Below are positions 18,563 through 28,458 of a DNA stretch of 64,000 bases, one piece after another; within the stretch, counting starts at the first letter, position 1; the number at the start of each line of letters is the position of its first letter. The notes under the pieces were generated by a model. That model saw only the letters and a program-made list of their open reading frames with translations. It ran no database searches and was not told the DNA's origin. The stretch comes from Chloroflexota bacterium (GTDB lineage: Bacteria > Chloroflexota > Anaerolineae > B4-G1 > SLSP01). Location of the stretch: the NCBI GenBank assembly GCA_029555965.1, contig JAKQHY010000035.1:1-64000 (forward strand), in the 5' to 3' direction. Position numbers and translations under genes: made by a program.

Positions 18563-19216
18563 TCAAATTTTTTGTGGCTCCAGCAGGACAACTTGAGTTT
18601 CTTCTGATTCACTGCCGGCGGTTACTTTCAAGCTAGGCTCGGTTGTGTACTGCGCAATCCCCATCTCTTTCAAAAAGCGCGTTACCGGCTCACGCTTGAT
18701 AGCCAAGTTGGGGATCTCATACTGCATGGGCACCACAATGTCCGGCTCGATTAAGCTGACAACTTCCGAAGCCATTTCTGCCGTCATCCCTTTGGGAATC
18801 CCCACCGGCAGCAGCAACACCTGGACGCCGCCCATCATTTCAACCTGCGCCTGCGTCGGGATATTTCCCAACGCGCCCAGATGACAAATCACCACACCAT
18901 TGACATTAAAAACGTATACGATGTTTTGCCCTAATTCGGCGCCTTGTTTGGCATCGCGGAAGGTGGCGATGCCGGTGATAAATAAACCGCCAACTTCATA
19001 TTCACCTGGTCCGGCAAACGTATGCTCCACATTCCGCAAGCCCTTCCACCGCGCTTTTTCCGGTTCATCCATAAATGCACTGCTCGTCACCACTTCCGCC
19101 CGCGCACGGGGCAATACCAGCCCCGACTCATCCTCATTAAAGGGGTCGGTTACGACGGCGGGAAAACCGCGTTCGACAATGCGAAAACACCCCAAACCAT
19201 ACCATGTCAATTCCAT
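18563..19216 (-). CDS. MBL-fold metal-dependent hydrolase (UlaG-like)
   Basis: 'MELTWYGLGCFRIVERGFPAVVTDPF', 'GVVICHLGALGNIPTQAQ', 'IEPDIVVPMQYEIP'. Confidence 0.78.
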   Translation of the reverse strand: MELTWYGLGCFRIVERGFPAVVTDPFNEDESGLVLPRARAEVVTSSAFMDEPEKARWKGLRNVEHTFAGPGEYEVGGLFITGIATFRDAKQGAELGQNIVYVFNVNGVVICHLGALGNIPTQAQVEMMGGVQVLLLPVGIPKGMTAEMASEVVSLIEPDIVVPMQYEIPNLAIKREPVTRFLKEMGIAQYTTEPSLKVTAGSESEETQVVLLEPQKI

Positions 19217-19400
19217 TGACCGCTCCTATTCTTGTTAAGTTATGCTTTCCTTAGCATTATAATCAAAAAAAGAACCTAGCCAACTTTTACAGATCGTTTA
19301 CAAAACAGCGTTATTCCCCCGGTCGAGGAGATATTTGACCTAAATTATGAAAATTTCCTTAGGTTTTTCTAAAAGGATTTGTACCATATCCCACTTGTGC

Positions 19401-19406
19401 TATAAT
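19401..19406 (+). promoter_or_regulatory. Possible -10 element (TATAAT) upstream of 19499 CDS
   Basis: TATAAT at 19401-19406; only a weak -35 (TTGTAC at 19379-19384). Confidence 0.3.
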
Positions 19407-19498
19407 TAAGTCAGGGAATGATTAGGAACACGCACAATATCTCCCCACATCCAGTTAACAAAATCAGGTGGCGTGGCTTTCACTGTTTTGAGGTGCCT

Positions 19499-19924
19499 AT
19501 GTCACAATCGCCCATCAAATTTATCCCACCCAATCAATCCAACCAACTCACCGAGTTGGCCGAACGCGCCCGCGTAAGTTTGAGCCGGTTCGCCGGGCTG
19601 GAAATCGAATACAACGCAATTGGCCTGCAAATGTTAGATGAATGGATTGATCGTCACTTAAAGCAATTCCCCGAACCGTCCCAAGAAATTGTTATGGTAT
19701 GGGGCGCCTTTCTTGGCGAAACGTTTCGACGCCGGTTCAACGGCGCCTGGGGTGTTCAAAGTGCAGGACGAAAACCACAACTTGGCGTCATTTGCCCCAG
19801 AGATGAAGATGACGGCATCGTCTTCACTGATGTGATGGATCAAATGCAGCGCCGCATCAAGATTGGCATGAATGAATCCCTTGCCTTTTACTATACCCTC
19901 AAAGGGGTGGAAATCAAAAGCTAA
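19499..19924 (+). CDS. Hypothetical protein (142 aa); start placed at MSQSPIKF
   Basis: Intact ORF; 'EIVMVWGAFLGETFRRRFNGAW'; no family assigned. Confidence 0.6.
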   Translation: MSQSPIKFIPPNQSNQLTELAERARVSLSRFAGLEIEYNAIGLQMLDEWIDRHLKQFPEPSQEIVMVWGAFLGETFRRRFNGAWGVQSAGRKPQLGVICPRDEDDGIVFTDVMDQMQRRIKIGMNESLAFYYTLKGVEIKS

Positions 19925-20000
19925 CCGGCGCGGGAGCCTCTCAAGAGTGACTTATCTGTAAAAGAACTTTGCTGCCCCCAAACCGGCGGATGAAGCGGCG

Positions 20001-22433
20001 TCAGCCGGCCAGACAAGGCTCGTCTTCCTCCGGTTCGTCATCTTCGTCCCGCTCCCCCCGGGAACGGTCAGCGAACTCCCGCAAGCGCGCTTCGGCCATT
20101 GCGTGAAGCGACCCCTCCGGAAAGTTTCCCTCAGCATCCCGCACACCGGCCACCAGCCCGGTCAACAGTGACAATCCTTCATCCACCGTCGCCACCGCAT
20201 AAACATGGAATTGTCCGGCGCGCACCGCCTCGACCACATCCTCCCGCAACATTAAATTGCGCAGATTAGAAATCGGAATGATCACACCCTGCGTGCCGGT
20301 AAACCCTCGGCTCCGGCAAATCTCAAAGAATCCCTCAATTTTTTCATTCACCCCGCCAATCGCCAACACCCGCCCTAACTGATCCACCGCCCCGGTGGCG
20401 GCCAAGTCCTGGCGCAGCGGCGCCAACGCAACAGCGGAAATCAAAGCGTACAGTTCGGCGGACGAAGCGCTGTCCCCCTCAATTTCATCGTACAGTTGCT
20501 CGAAACTCAAACTCGCCTCCAACGAAAGTGAATGTTCCGTGCCGTACTGCCCGCCAAAGTACCCCACCAGCGACAATACCCCTTTGCCGTGGATCGGGCC
20601 GCCCAACTGCACCTCACGCTGTACATCCAGAACATTGCCCCGCCCCACATACGCGCGCGCTGTAATGCGGCTGGGCATCCCGTAACTGTATCCCCCCATC
20701 GAGACGACCGACAGTCCGTTGATCTGGCCGACCGCGGCGCCTTCCGTCATCACGATCAAGCTATTCTCTAAGATCTCGCGGCGGATAATGTCCTCCGACA
20801 AACTCACCCGTCGCTTTTGCTGCGCCAGCGCGTGCCGTACATCTGCATAGCGGACAGATTCTTGCCCGGCGCGGCGCGCCCAATACACAGCCTCCCGCAC
20901 GAGATCGGCAATGGGGCCGAAACGCGCGCTCAGCCGTTCCTGATAATCGGCCAGCCACGCGCCAAAATCCACCACCCGCGCCAGTGCTTCTGGTGTAAAA
21001 GGTAGCAGGGATTCTTCCGCACACAACGCGCGCACAAAACGTCCGTAAATCTGTTCAATCTCCGGCGTGCGCGGCATCGTCAGTTCAAACTCGGCCAAAA
21101 CCTTAAAAAGCTTGGCAAAATCTTCGTCGTAATCATAGAGCGCATAATAAATTTCCGGCGCGCCCCGCAGGATAATTTTCGCCCGCAGGGGAATGGACTC
21201 TGGCTTGGGTGTCACCATACTGACCAATTGCTGGCTATCGGGCGATTCAATGCGCAGCGTCTCGGTCAACAAAGCCCGCTTCAGCTCAGCCCACATATGG
21301 GGCGATTCAAACAGAGCCTCCGCATCCAGGATCAAGTACCCGCCGTTGGCCAGATGCAATACACCAGGGCGAAGCAGAGTATGATCGGTCATCGTTGAGC
21401 CATGGCGCATATCGTATTCAATACGCCCAAACAGCTTCTCATACGTTGGCATCTCCTCAACGATCACCGGCGCTCCCTGCGTCTGCCGGTGATCCACAAA
21501 TAGATTGACACGATAACGCTGCGCCAGAGGCACATCTAATAACGAAGCGCGCTCCTGCGCCCCTTCAGCCTCTCCATCGCGAAACAAATCCAGACGTTGA
21601 ACAATATCCTGGCGCACTTCCGCCAGATATTCTTTGACCTCCGCATGGGTGGCATATTTATCTTCCAACTCTCGCAGCAAAGGCTGAATGGTGAAATCAG
21701 CCACGCTACGGTCCAACGCTTCAATCTCGGCCTGTGCAGCGCGCTCGTGCTCCCGCAACCGGCGCAGCGCGGCGTCCAATAAACCGTCCAGCATCGCCAT
21801 ATCAGTCTCGATGCGCTCACGCACCTCTGCCGGCAACGCGTCGAAAGCCTCGGAGGTAAGCGCCTCGCCCTCGTGAAGCGGCGCAACAAACAGCCCTGAA
21901 GCCGACTGCATGAGCTTGAAGCCGTACTCCTGACAGGCACTCTCGACCCCCGACAGCGCCTCCTCCTGCACCCCTATGAACTTCTGCTCCAGCGCGTCCA
22001 GCGCTTCAGCATACTGATCGGTTTCGAAGGCGCGCACCAACCGTTCCGCTATCGCACTATTAAAGCGTTCCATATCATCGCGGAACTGCGCCCCTTGGCG
22101 CGGCGGCAGGCAGATTGCCCGCGGCGCGCGTGGGTCGGCAAAATAGTTCACATACACCCAATCGCCCGGCGTCGGTTCCTGCGCCGCCTGCTGCGCCACC
22201 AAGTGCTGCAACACCGAGCGGCGGCCCGTGCCCATCGGCCCGGTCACAAAAAGATTAAAGCCAGGGCTGCGAATATCCAACCCGAAACGGATTGCCTCCA
22301 CCGCGCGCTCTTGCCCAATGATGTCAGGAATATCCAGCAACGCTTCATCCGCCGGTTCGACAAAACATGCCGGATCGCAGCGCCGGCAGAGAGCTTCTGG
22401 GGAGATTTCCAACAGATACTCGGTACTCTTCAT
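20001..22433 (-). CDS. Lon-like (COG1067-type) AAA+ protease
   Basis: 'IIGQERAVEAIRFGLDIRSPGFNLFVTGPMGTGRRSVLQHLV', 'GDSASSAELYALISA' and 'GGVNEKIEGFFEIC' (Ser-Lys dyad). Confidence 0.9.
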   Translation of the reverse strand: MKSTEYLLEISPEALCRRCDPACFVEPADEALLDIPDIIGQERAVEAIRFGLDIRSPGFNLFVTGPMGTGRRSVLQHLVAQQAAQEPTPGDWVYVNYFADPRAPRAICLPPRQGAQFRDDMERFNSAIAERLVRAFETDQYAEALDALEQKFIGVQEEALSGVESACQEYGFKLMQSASGLFVAPLHEGEALTSEAFDALPAEVRERIETDMAMLDGLLDAALRRLREHERAAQAEIEALDRSVADFTIQPLLRELEDKYATHAEVKEYLAEVRQDIVQRLDLFRDGEAEGAQERASLLDVPLAQRYRVNLFVDHRQTQGAPVIVEEMPTYEKLFGRIEYDMRHGSTMTDHTLLRPGVLHLANGGYLILDAEALFESPHMWAELKRALLTETLRIESPDSQQLVSMVTPKPESIPLRAKIILRGAPEIYYALYDYDEDFAKLFKVLAEFELTMPRTPEIEQIYGRFVRALCAEESLLPFTPEALARVVDFGAWLADYQERLSARFGPIADLVREAVYWARRAGQESVRYADVRHALAQQKRRVSLSEDIIRREILENSLIVMTEGAAVGQINGLSVVSMGGYSYGMPSRITARAYVGRGNVLDVQREVQLGGPIHGKGVLSLVGYFGGQYGTEHSLSLEASLSFEQLYDEIEGDSASSAELYALISAVALAPLRQDLAATGAVDQLGRVLAIGGVNEKIEGFFEICRSRGFTGTQGVIIPISNLRNLMLREDVVEAVRAGQFHVYAVATVDEGLSLLTGLVAGVRDAEGNFPEGSLHAMAEARLREFADRSRGERDEDDEPEEDEPCLAG

Positions 22434-22457
22434 AAATCCTCACATGATATAAATACA

Positions 22458-22501
22458 ACAGGGCTAGAGGTGAAGTCAAGCAACCTCACCTATAGCCCTG
22501 T
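22458..22501. other. Intergenic hairpin between dnaN and Lon-like gene (attenuator/terminator candidate)
   Basis: ACAGGGCTA-ga-GGTGA...TCACC-ta-TAGCCCTGT. Confidence 0.5.
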
Positions 22502-22576
22502 AATCAGTATAAAAATCTTGTGAAAGCCCCTGGTATTCGCCAGACCTTCACCAGAGTCATCACAGCGGTCAGCAGA

Positions 22577-23701
22577 TTAACGCCGCCCCAGATGCATCGG
22601 CATGACAACGTGGACAAAGGCGTCGTCGCCAATGGCCTTGATCAGGCCGGGATTTGTGGGGGCATTCAATTCCAACGACACCTGCGGCATCGCCAACGCA
22701 GAGAAAACATCCGTCAAGAAGCGCACGTTAAAGGCAATCTCTAACTCCAGCGCCTCGCCCTCAACGTTAGCCGCCAGACGGGTAGAGCCTTGTCCAGACT
22801 CGGAAGAATCCGCCGAAACCACGATTTCACCAGGGGTAATGCTTAATGTCACGATATTCGCAGCGTCGCGGGCAAAAATAGCCGCCCGCTTGCACGCCTG
22901 CAAAATTTCCTCGCGCCCCAGCACCACGCGCGTGGTGCTACTCACCGGAATGATCCGCCGCACATCCGGGAAATTGGCATCAATCAACTGGGAATTGAGC
23001 ACTGTGTCCTTGAGTTGGAAGAGAATCTGGTTGTGTTGATGCGTGGTTGAAATTGAGACCGGCTCCTCCTGGCTGCCGATAATGCGCAGCACTTCAGAGA
23101 GCGCACGGGCCGGGATGATAACGCTGAACGGCTGCGGGACGGGATGAATCAGCGGGATGCGGCGCATGGAAAGGCGGAAGCCATCAGCAGCAGCGAGGGT
23201 CAACGTATCCTCGGCAAACTCGGCCAAAACGCCGGTCAAAACGGGATGGCTTTCATCCGTTGAGGCGGCAAAGATGACCTGCCCCAATCCAAGGCGCAGG
23301 TCTCCCGCTTCTACAGCAAAACCGTTGCTCTCTTCGGGAGCCGGCACTACCGGAAATTCATCGGCGGCAATGCCCCGAAAGTTAGCCTTGACCGAACCAC
23401 ACGCCAACGCCAACGCTAATGATGGCTCATCCAGGGTTAGATCCACCTGATCAGGCGGCAGCGAATTAACCAAATCAATAAAGTTACGCGCCGGCACGGT
23501 CACAGCGCCGTCAGTCTCCACCCTCGCCCCTACCCAATGAACCACACTCAATTCGAGATTGGTGGTCGCCAGTTTGAGCTGCCCCCGGTCGGTTGCCAGC
23601 AGCACATTGCTTAAAATGGGCATAGTAGTCCGTGAGGGTACGGCCCGACCCACAATCCCCAAACCGCGCGCCAGGTTTTCTTGAAGACAAGAAAGTTTCA
23701 T
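22577..23701 (-). CDS. dnaN: DNA polymerase III subunit beta (sliding clamp)
   Basis: 'MKLSCLQENLARGLGIVGRAVPSRTTMPILSNVLLATDRGQLKLATTNLELSV'; ends 'FVHVVMPMHLGRR'. Confidence 0.95.
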   Translation of the reverse strand: MKLSCLQENLARGLGIVGRAVPSRTTMPILSNVLLATDRGQLKLATTNLELSVVHWVGARVETDGAVTVPARNFIDLVNSLPPDQVDLTLDEPSLALALACGSVKANFRGIAADEFPVVPAPEESNGFAVEAGDLRLGLGQVIFAASTDESHPVLTGVLAEFAEDTLTLAAADGFRLSMRRIPLIHPVPQPFSVIIPARALSEVLRIIGSQEEPVSISTTHQHNQILFQLKDTVLNSQLIDANFPDVRRIIPVSSTTRVVLGREEILQACKRAAIFARDAANIVTLSITPGEIVVSADSSESGQGSTRLAANVEGEALELEIAFNVRFLTDVFSALAMPQVSLELNAPTNPGLIKAIGDDAFVHVVMPMHLGRR

Positions 23702-23784
23702 TGAGGACCTCCTAAGTGTTTAGTTACGCCAAGTATAATGGACAAATAACAAATAGCAAATAGCGAATAGCGGAGATGCCCTGC

Positions 23785-23812
23785 AATTCGTAATTCGTAA
23801 TTCGTAATTCGT
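23785..23812. repeat. Short tandem repeat, 4 x 7 bp (AATTCGT)
   Basis: AATTCGTAATTCGTAATTCGTAATTCGT upstream of dnaN. Confidence 0.9.
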
Positions 23813-23818
23813 AACTTC

Positions 23819-25297
23819 TCACTCCTCACTTCTCACTCCGATCATCTCCGTCGCCGCCGTCGCCAGGCCGACAAGCAGCCAGAAGAGTGTGACTGAGTGG
23901 TGAAAGTCTAGGCTGAAGAAATAGTGATCGAACACGCCGCCGACCAATCCGCCAATGATGGCAGCATGGATGCCATACCACAGTGGCTCAAGCTCCGGGT
24001 GACACCCTACCGCAACGCGCCGCCGCCAAAAACGCGCCAGCACAGTCCCCATAATGACAAGAAAGGTGACCAACCCCACCAATCCCATCTGCGCAGCGAT
24101 CAACAAGTACACGCTGGCGACGGCGACGTAAATATCAATATCCGGCGCGCCGGCGAATCCTACCCCCAACACTGGGTAACGCGCAATGAGGGTAAAGGTA
24201 TCTTTATACTCCCCCATGCGCATCTGCGTGGAGAGGTCTTCCTGCAAAAAACCCTCAACGAAGTGCGTCACCAATCCCTGCGTCCATGGCAATACCAGGA
24301 AGAGGAGCAACCCCACCCCCATCAAGGGCAACAGCTTACGATAACGCAGCCCCGCAAGAACGGTCACGGCCACGGCCAGACCCAGCATCGAACCACGCGA
24401 GACGGTCAACCCCAAACCCAGACCCATCACCCCCATTGCGCCCAATAAAAGCCAGCGCGGCAAGAAAGGGCGGCGGGCAAACAGTTGCGGCGCCGCCATC
24501 GCCAGGGCCACGTTGAGCAGGCTGCCCAACACATTTGGGTGAACCGAAGTGGATGTCGCCCGTTGCATCAAAGTGGGATCATCGCGGATATACCACAGCA
24601 CCCCCGACCCAGTGGGATATCCAAAGCGCCCCAGGGCGGACAAGATGCGAATCGCCAGCTCATCCGGCAGAAAATACAGGCCAATCCCCAACAACGCCGC
24701 CGCAGTCGCGCCCAACACCACCCACCGCATCAGGGAGCGCAGGCGGGCTACGTCGCGCACAGTGTTGACCACCAGATAGAACAGCGCAATACTGAGCAAC
24801 ACCTCGGCGAAATGGCGCACCAAATAACTGGTCAAAGCCCCGTGGGACAGCCCCGACACAAACGCGCCGATCGCCATCAACATAAACGCCAGTACCGCAC
24901 CGCCCACCGGCGTCATCACAAAACGCTGCTCCTCTCCCAATATATAAGGTAAAGCCCATACCGCGAACAAGGCCAACAACGTCAAATCCAGAAACGTAGG
25001 GGTGAATCCCAAATCAAAGGGGACCGAGGCGAAAGGCAGCAGGGCGATAATGCCGATCACGCCCAGGTAGGCAATTTCAATATCGCGCAACACCCAGGCG
25101 ACGTACCCTAACCCCACCAACAGCGCCAACACCGGCAGCGCGCCAACCTCGGCAATGAGCCACCCGCCCCCTACCCCAACCACCGCCATTGCCAGCAACA
25201 ACGCGCCGACCAACAGCCAACGTCGCCGGGTAAACAACAGCCAGCGCGCTGGACTGTGTTCGAGCAAATCCTGGATCGTTATGCGCCAATTCGTCAT
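23819..25297 (-). CDS. O-antigen ligase/polymerase (Wzy-like) family membrane protein; start placed at MTNWRIT
   Basis: Many TM segments; 'LGLGLTVSRGSMLGLAVAVTVLAG', 'ARYPVLGVGFAGA'; the ORF track start at 25450 seems too far upstream. Confidence 0.85.
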   Translation of the reverse strand: MTNWRITIQDLLEHSPARWLLFTRRRWLLVGALLLAMAVVGVGGGWLIAEVGALPVLALLVGLGYVAWVLRDIEIAYLGVIGIIALLPFASVPFDLGFTPTFLDLTLLALFAVWALPYILGEEQRFVMTPVGGAVLAFMLMAIGAFVSGLSHGALTSYLVRHFAEVLLSIALFYLVVNTVRDVARLRSLMRWVVLGATAAALLGIGLYFLPDELAIRILSALGRFGYPTGSGVLWYIRDDPTLMQRATSTSVHPNVLGSLLNVALAMAAPQLFARRPFLPRWLLLGAMGVMGLGLGLTVSRGSMLGLAVAVTVLAGLRYRKLLPLMGVGLLLFLVLPWTQGLVTHFVEGFLQEDLSTQMRMGEYKDTFTLIARYPVLGVGFAGAPDIDIYVAVASVYLLIAAQMGLVGLVTFLVIMGTVLARFWRRRVAVGCHPELEPLWYGIHAAIIGGLVGGVFDHYFFSLDFHHSVTLFWLLVGLATAATEMIGVRSEE

Positions 25298-25438
25298 TAT
25301 GCGGACGATTATACTTTGCCAGCAGAGTGCGTCAAGAGAACAAACAGCACGCTGGCATGCCTCTAACACTTGCAAATATATAAGATTCGTGGTAATCTTC
25401 TCAATAGAAATGACCTTATTCATCCAAAAGGAGTGACT

Positions 25439-26530
25439 ATGTCCAAGCAACTCAAGAATCTGGGCGACGATCTACTGGCCGGAGGTTTTACACTCTTTGC
25501 GCAATTTATGGTGAAGGCGCAGCCTATTTGGGACAAATACAAAATATGGATCAGCATTGCCCTGGGCGTTGCCATCGGGCTGGTTATCGGTTGGGGCCTC
25601 TTCCCGGTAGAATGGGAAAATGCCACCGCCGGGCACCTGTATGCCGATTACCAGGCTTATTATCTGGCCGCGGTGGCCGAGGATTATATTGAAACTGGGG
25701 ACAAACAAATGGTTGTGAAACGGTTAGGGCTGGATTTACCCAAGAGCAGCCACATCCCCTGGTTAGCCAAGAAAACCACCCTCGACAACGACCTCAAACG
25801 AGCCATCACCAATGCCGAAACCTACAAACTCAGCACCAACAAAATTATCGCCTTGCAGCGTATGGCACAGGACATGCCGAATATTCGCGCCAGCATTGAA
25901 AAGGCAACTACCCCAAAAGGGTCGCCACTACAGGTCCTCGGCACACTCTTCCTCATTCTAGTGCTTGTGCTGGGGGTCGTGGCGGCGATCTGGTTCCTCG
26001 TCATCAACAAACGCCGCGCCCCTGAGCCGGAAGAAGCCTTTGAGCCGACGGAGTACGGCGCTGCCATAGAGGTCGAACCCGGTGTGGAACCGCCCGTCAA
26101 ATCCTTCACCACCACCTACGTGATGGGTGATGATTTCTTCGACCCCTCTTTCAGCATCGAAATCGGGCCGGATTTCCTCGGCGAGTGCGGCATCGGCATT
26201 TCCGAGACCATCGGCGCGGGCGACCCTAAGAAAGTCACTGCCTTTGAAGCCTGGCTGTTCGACAAAAGCGACATCCGCACCGAGACCACCGTACTCGCCA
26301 GTGAGTATGCCTTCAATGAGCCGGACTTGCGCGCAAAATTAGAACCCAAAGGCGATGTCCAGCAGCTCGCGGCAGGACAAGGCGCCGCCATTGAAACCAG
26401 CGCGCTGCGCATCGAAGTGCGCGTGAAAGAATTGGAATACGCGCAGGGCAATTTGCCCCAACACAGCTTCGTGCAGAAAGTCACCTTTGAACTGCGCGCC
26501 TGGGTCAAAGCCACACAAAACGCTATCTGA
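25439..26530 (+). CDS. Hypothetical membrane protein (two TM segments); start placed at MSKQLKN
   Basis: Shine-Dalgarno-like AAAGGAG upstream; 'KIWISIALGVAIGLVIGWGLFPVEWENATAGHLYADYQAYYLAAVAEDYIETGD'. Confidence 0.75.
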   Translation: MSKQLKNLGDDLLAGGFTLFAQFMVKAQPIWDKYKIWISIALGVAIGLVIGWGLFPVEWENATAGHLYADYQAYYLAAVAEDYIETGDKQMVVKRLGLDLPKSSHIPWLAKKTTLDNDLKRAITNAETYKLSTNKIIALQRMAQDMPNIRASIEKATTPKGSPLQVLGTLFLILVLVLGVVAAIWFLVINKRRAPEPEEAFEPTEYGAAIEVEPGVEPPVKSFTTTYVMGDDFFDPSFSIEIGPDFLGECGIGISETIGAGDPKKVTAFEAWLFDKSDIRTETTVLASEYAFNEPDLRAKLEPKGDVQQLAAGQGAAIETSALRIEVRVKELEYAQGNLPQHSFVQKVTFELRAWVKATQNAI

Positions 26531-26562
26531 CCGGATTTGATCCGCCGCGCAACCGATTCAGC

Positions 26563-26603
26563 AAAAAAAGTCCTCCCACTCGCTCAAGTGGGAGGACTTT
26601 TTT
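26563..26603. terminator. Bidirectional rho-independent terminator
   Basis: AAAAAAAGTCCTCCCACT-loop-AGTGGGAGGACTTTTTT. Confidence 0.95.
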
Positions 26604-26651
26604 ACTTTCTGGCAATGGATTTAACGTTTCACCCATTGCATCCGCTGACCG

Positions 26652-28454
26652 TTATGGTTCCGGCGTCACTACGATAGCATCGGGCGGGGGAATGAAATTC
26701 GGGCCATACTTATATTGTGCCGGCCAGGGGACAAAGTGACTGACGAAGTTATCCTGGTACACAATCGTGCCGGAGGCATCCCGCACCACACGCCCCAACG
26801 TCGCCAGCAGGCCATCATGGGGATTTTCTATCTTGACCAGCGTGCCGGACGGTAAAGTGGGATCGTATTCATAAATCGCCGCGCCCGGCGGCTCCGGCTT
26901 CCCCGATTCTGGCCCGATCTGCTCGACCGTGCGCCCATCAGAGGTGCTGTAAAACAAAAAGCGCAGGCGCGCGCGCGCGGCATCCACCTGTGTCTGAATC
27001 AGGATATGGTGAGGCGTATCATTCTTAAAACGGAAATCCACCAACGGGGAATACACCGTCGCATCAAAGCCGGGGCCAAAACCGCCCAGTTCGTAATAGC
27101 CCACCCGATAGGCATGCGCCCAACGCTCCACAATCGGATAGCCTCCGTAGTAGGCAGCGCGGAACGCGGTGGTGGCAACCTGGCAAATACCGCCCCCCAC
27201 CCCTGGCACGGTGCGCCCGTTGATAATCACATAAGACTCATCGTACCCCTGCTCCACCGAAACGTCGCCCAGGTACTCATTGAACGAGAAGGTCTGCCCC
27301 GGCGCAATAATGACGCCGTCAAATTTGGAAGCGCCCAGGCGGATATTCTTATCCCGTGCCGAAGAAGAGCCGGTAAAATAAGATTCCCCCACCGCCACGA
27401 CTTCGCGGATGCCCAAATCGGCTGCCGTGATGGAATCTGGACGGGCGGGTGGAATTGTGTTGATCACCAGGGGGATAAAATGCTCCCCGTTCGGAAGCCG
27501 CTCGTTGATGCGCAGAATCGTCGCCGCCACATCAAGCTCCCGTCCGGTAACGCTAGGAGAGATAGGGGTCAGCGCGATCGCGGTCGCATCAAAGCGGAAG
27601 GTCGCATCCACCGGTTCGCGGAAAAGGGCCAGCGCCAGCGGGCTGAGAAACTGCGCCAACGCCGCCTGATCCAGCCCGACCGTGACCGACTCGGCGGCAA
27701 TCTGCACATTAAGCATTTCCAACAACACATCAGAAGGCAACACCCACGGACCGGGATCGCCCGCGCCGGGGTCGGCCAGCAGCAGCGTCAACGGTTGCGC
27801 CAGCATAGTGTGCGCCAGGGCCAGGGCGTGCTCCACCTTGGTGTCATTGATTTGTGGCGGCAACGCAGTGAAAACCGGCACGATCTCCGCCGGCTCCAGC
27901 GCGTAAAGGTGCGGCAGCAATGCCTCCAACGTCGCCGTGACCACCATCTGCCGCCCCACGCGCCCTGGCGCCAGTTGCAACTCGGCGCCCACCCGGCGCA
28001 CCGCCGCATCCTGCGCCGGCAATGCCAGTTCCACAGCAATTGCCTGCAACCGCTCCCGCGCCAGGCGTTCATTCCAGGCCAACACCGGGGAAAAAGTGAC
28101 GCCGTTGAGGAGCACATTCAACCGTTCTTGCAGGCCATTCAGGCCCGCCTCCTGACGCCCAACAGCGTAAGCCTGCGTCAACGTTGCCGCCGTATCCACC
28201 GTCATCCCCAGGTCGGCGGGGGAGAGTGACCAACGCTGTCCTTCCGGGCCGACAATCACTAAATTGGGCTGCTGCAACGGCAAAGAGACCTGCAAATGGG
28301 TCGTTGCAGCCTCCGGCGTCATTCCCCCCAGGGCAATGTCCCACACCCACACCCCTGGCAAGAACTTATGTTGCAGTCCCGGTCCCAAAGCCCAGGCAGA
28401 CACGGTGATCAGCAACAGCAAAACCACGGTCAAAGCCATCAATAAGCGGCCCAT
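26652..28454 (-). CDS. VanW family protein with peptidoglycan-binding-type N-terminal repeats
   Basis: 'FSFNEYLGDVSVEQGYDESYVIINGRTVPGVGGGICQVATTAFRAAYYGGYPIVERWAHAYRVGYYE'. Confidence 0.92.
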   Translation of the reverse strand: MGRLLMALTVVLLLLITVSAWALGPGLQHKFLPGVWVWDIALGGMTPEAATTHLQVSLPLQQPNLVIVGPEGQRWSLSPADLGMTVDTAATLTQAYAVGRQEAGLNGLQERLNVLLNGVTFSPVLAWNERLARERLQAIAVELALPAQDAAVRRVGAELQLAPGRVGRQMVVTATLEALLPHLYALEPAEIVPVFTALPPQINDTKVEHALALAHTMLAQPLTLLLADPGAGDPGPWVLPSDVLLEMLNVQIAAESVTVGLDQAALAQFLSPLALALFREPVDATFRFDATAIALTPISPSVTGRELDVAATILRINERLPNGEHFIPLVINTIPPARPDSITAADLGIREVVAVGESYFTGSSSARDKNIRLGASKFDGVIIAPGQTFSFNEYLGDVSVEQGYDESYVIINGRTVPGVGGGICQVATTAFRAAYYGGYPIVERWAHAYRVGYYELGGFGPGFDATVYSPLVDFRFKNDTPHHILIQTQVDAARARLRFLFYSTSDGRTVEQIGPESGKPEPPGAAIYEYDPTLPSGTLVKIENPHDGLLATLGRVVRDASGTIVYQDNFVSHFVPWPAQYKYGPNFIPPPDAIVVTPEP

Positions 28455-28458
28455 CGTG

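Noticed and set aside
20001-22433. Arg instead of Lys in the Walker A-like GPMGTGRRS of the Lon-like protease
   Set aside because: I believe related COG1067 proteins vary at this residue; not strong enough to call unusual without an alignment
27006-28229. 407-aa plus-strand ORF antisense to the VanW gene
   Set aside because: Arg/His/Gln-rich low-complexity translation typical of antisense ORFs in GC-rich genes; the VanW frame has clear family motifs
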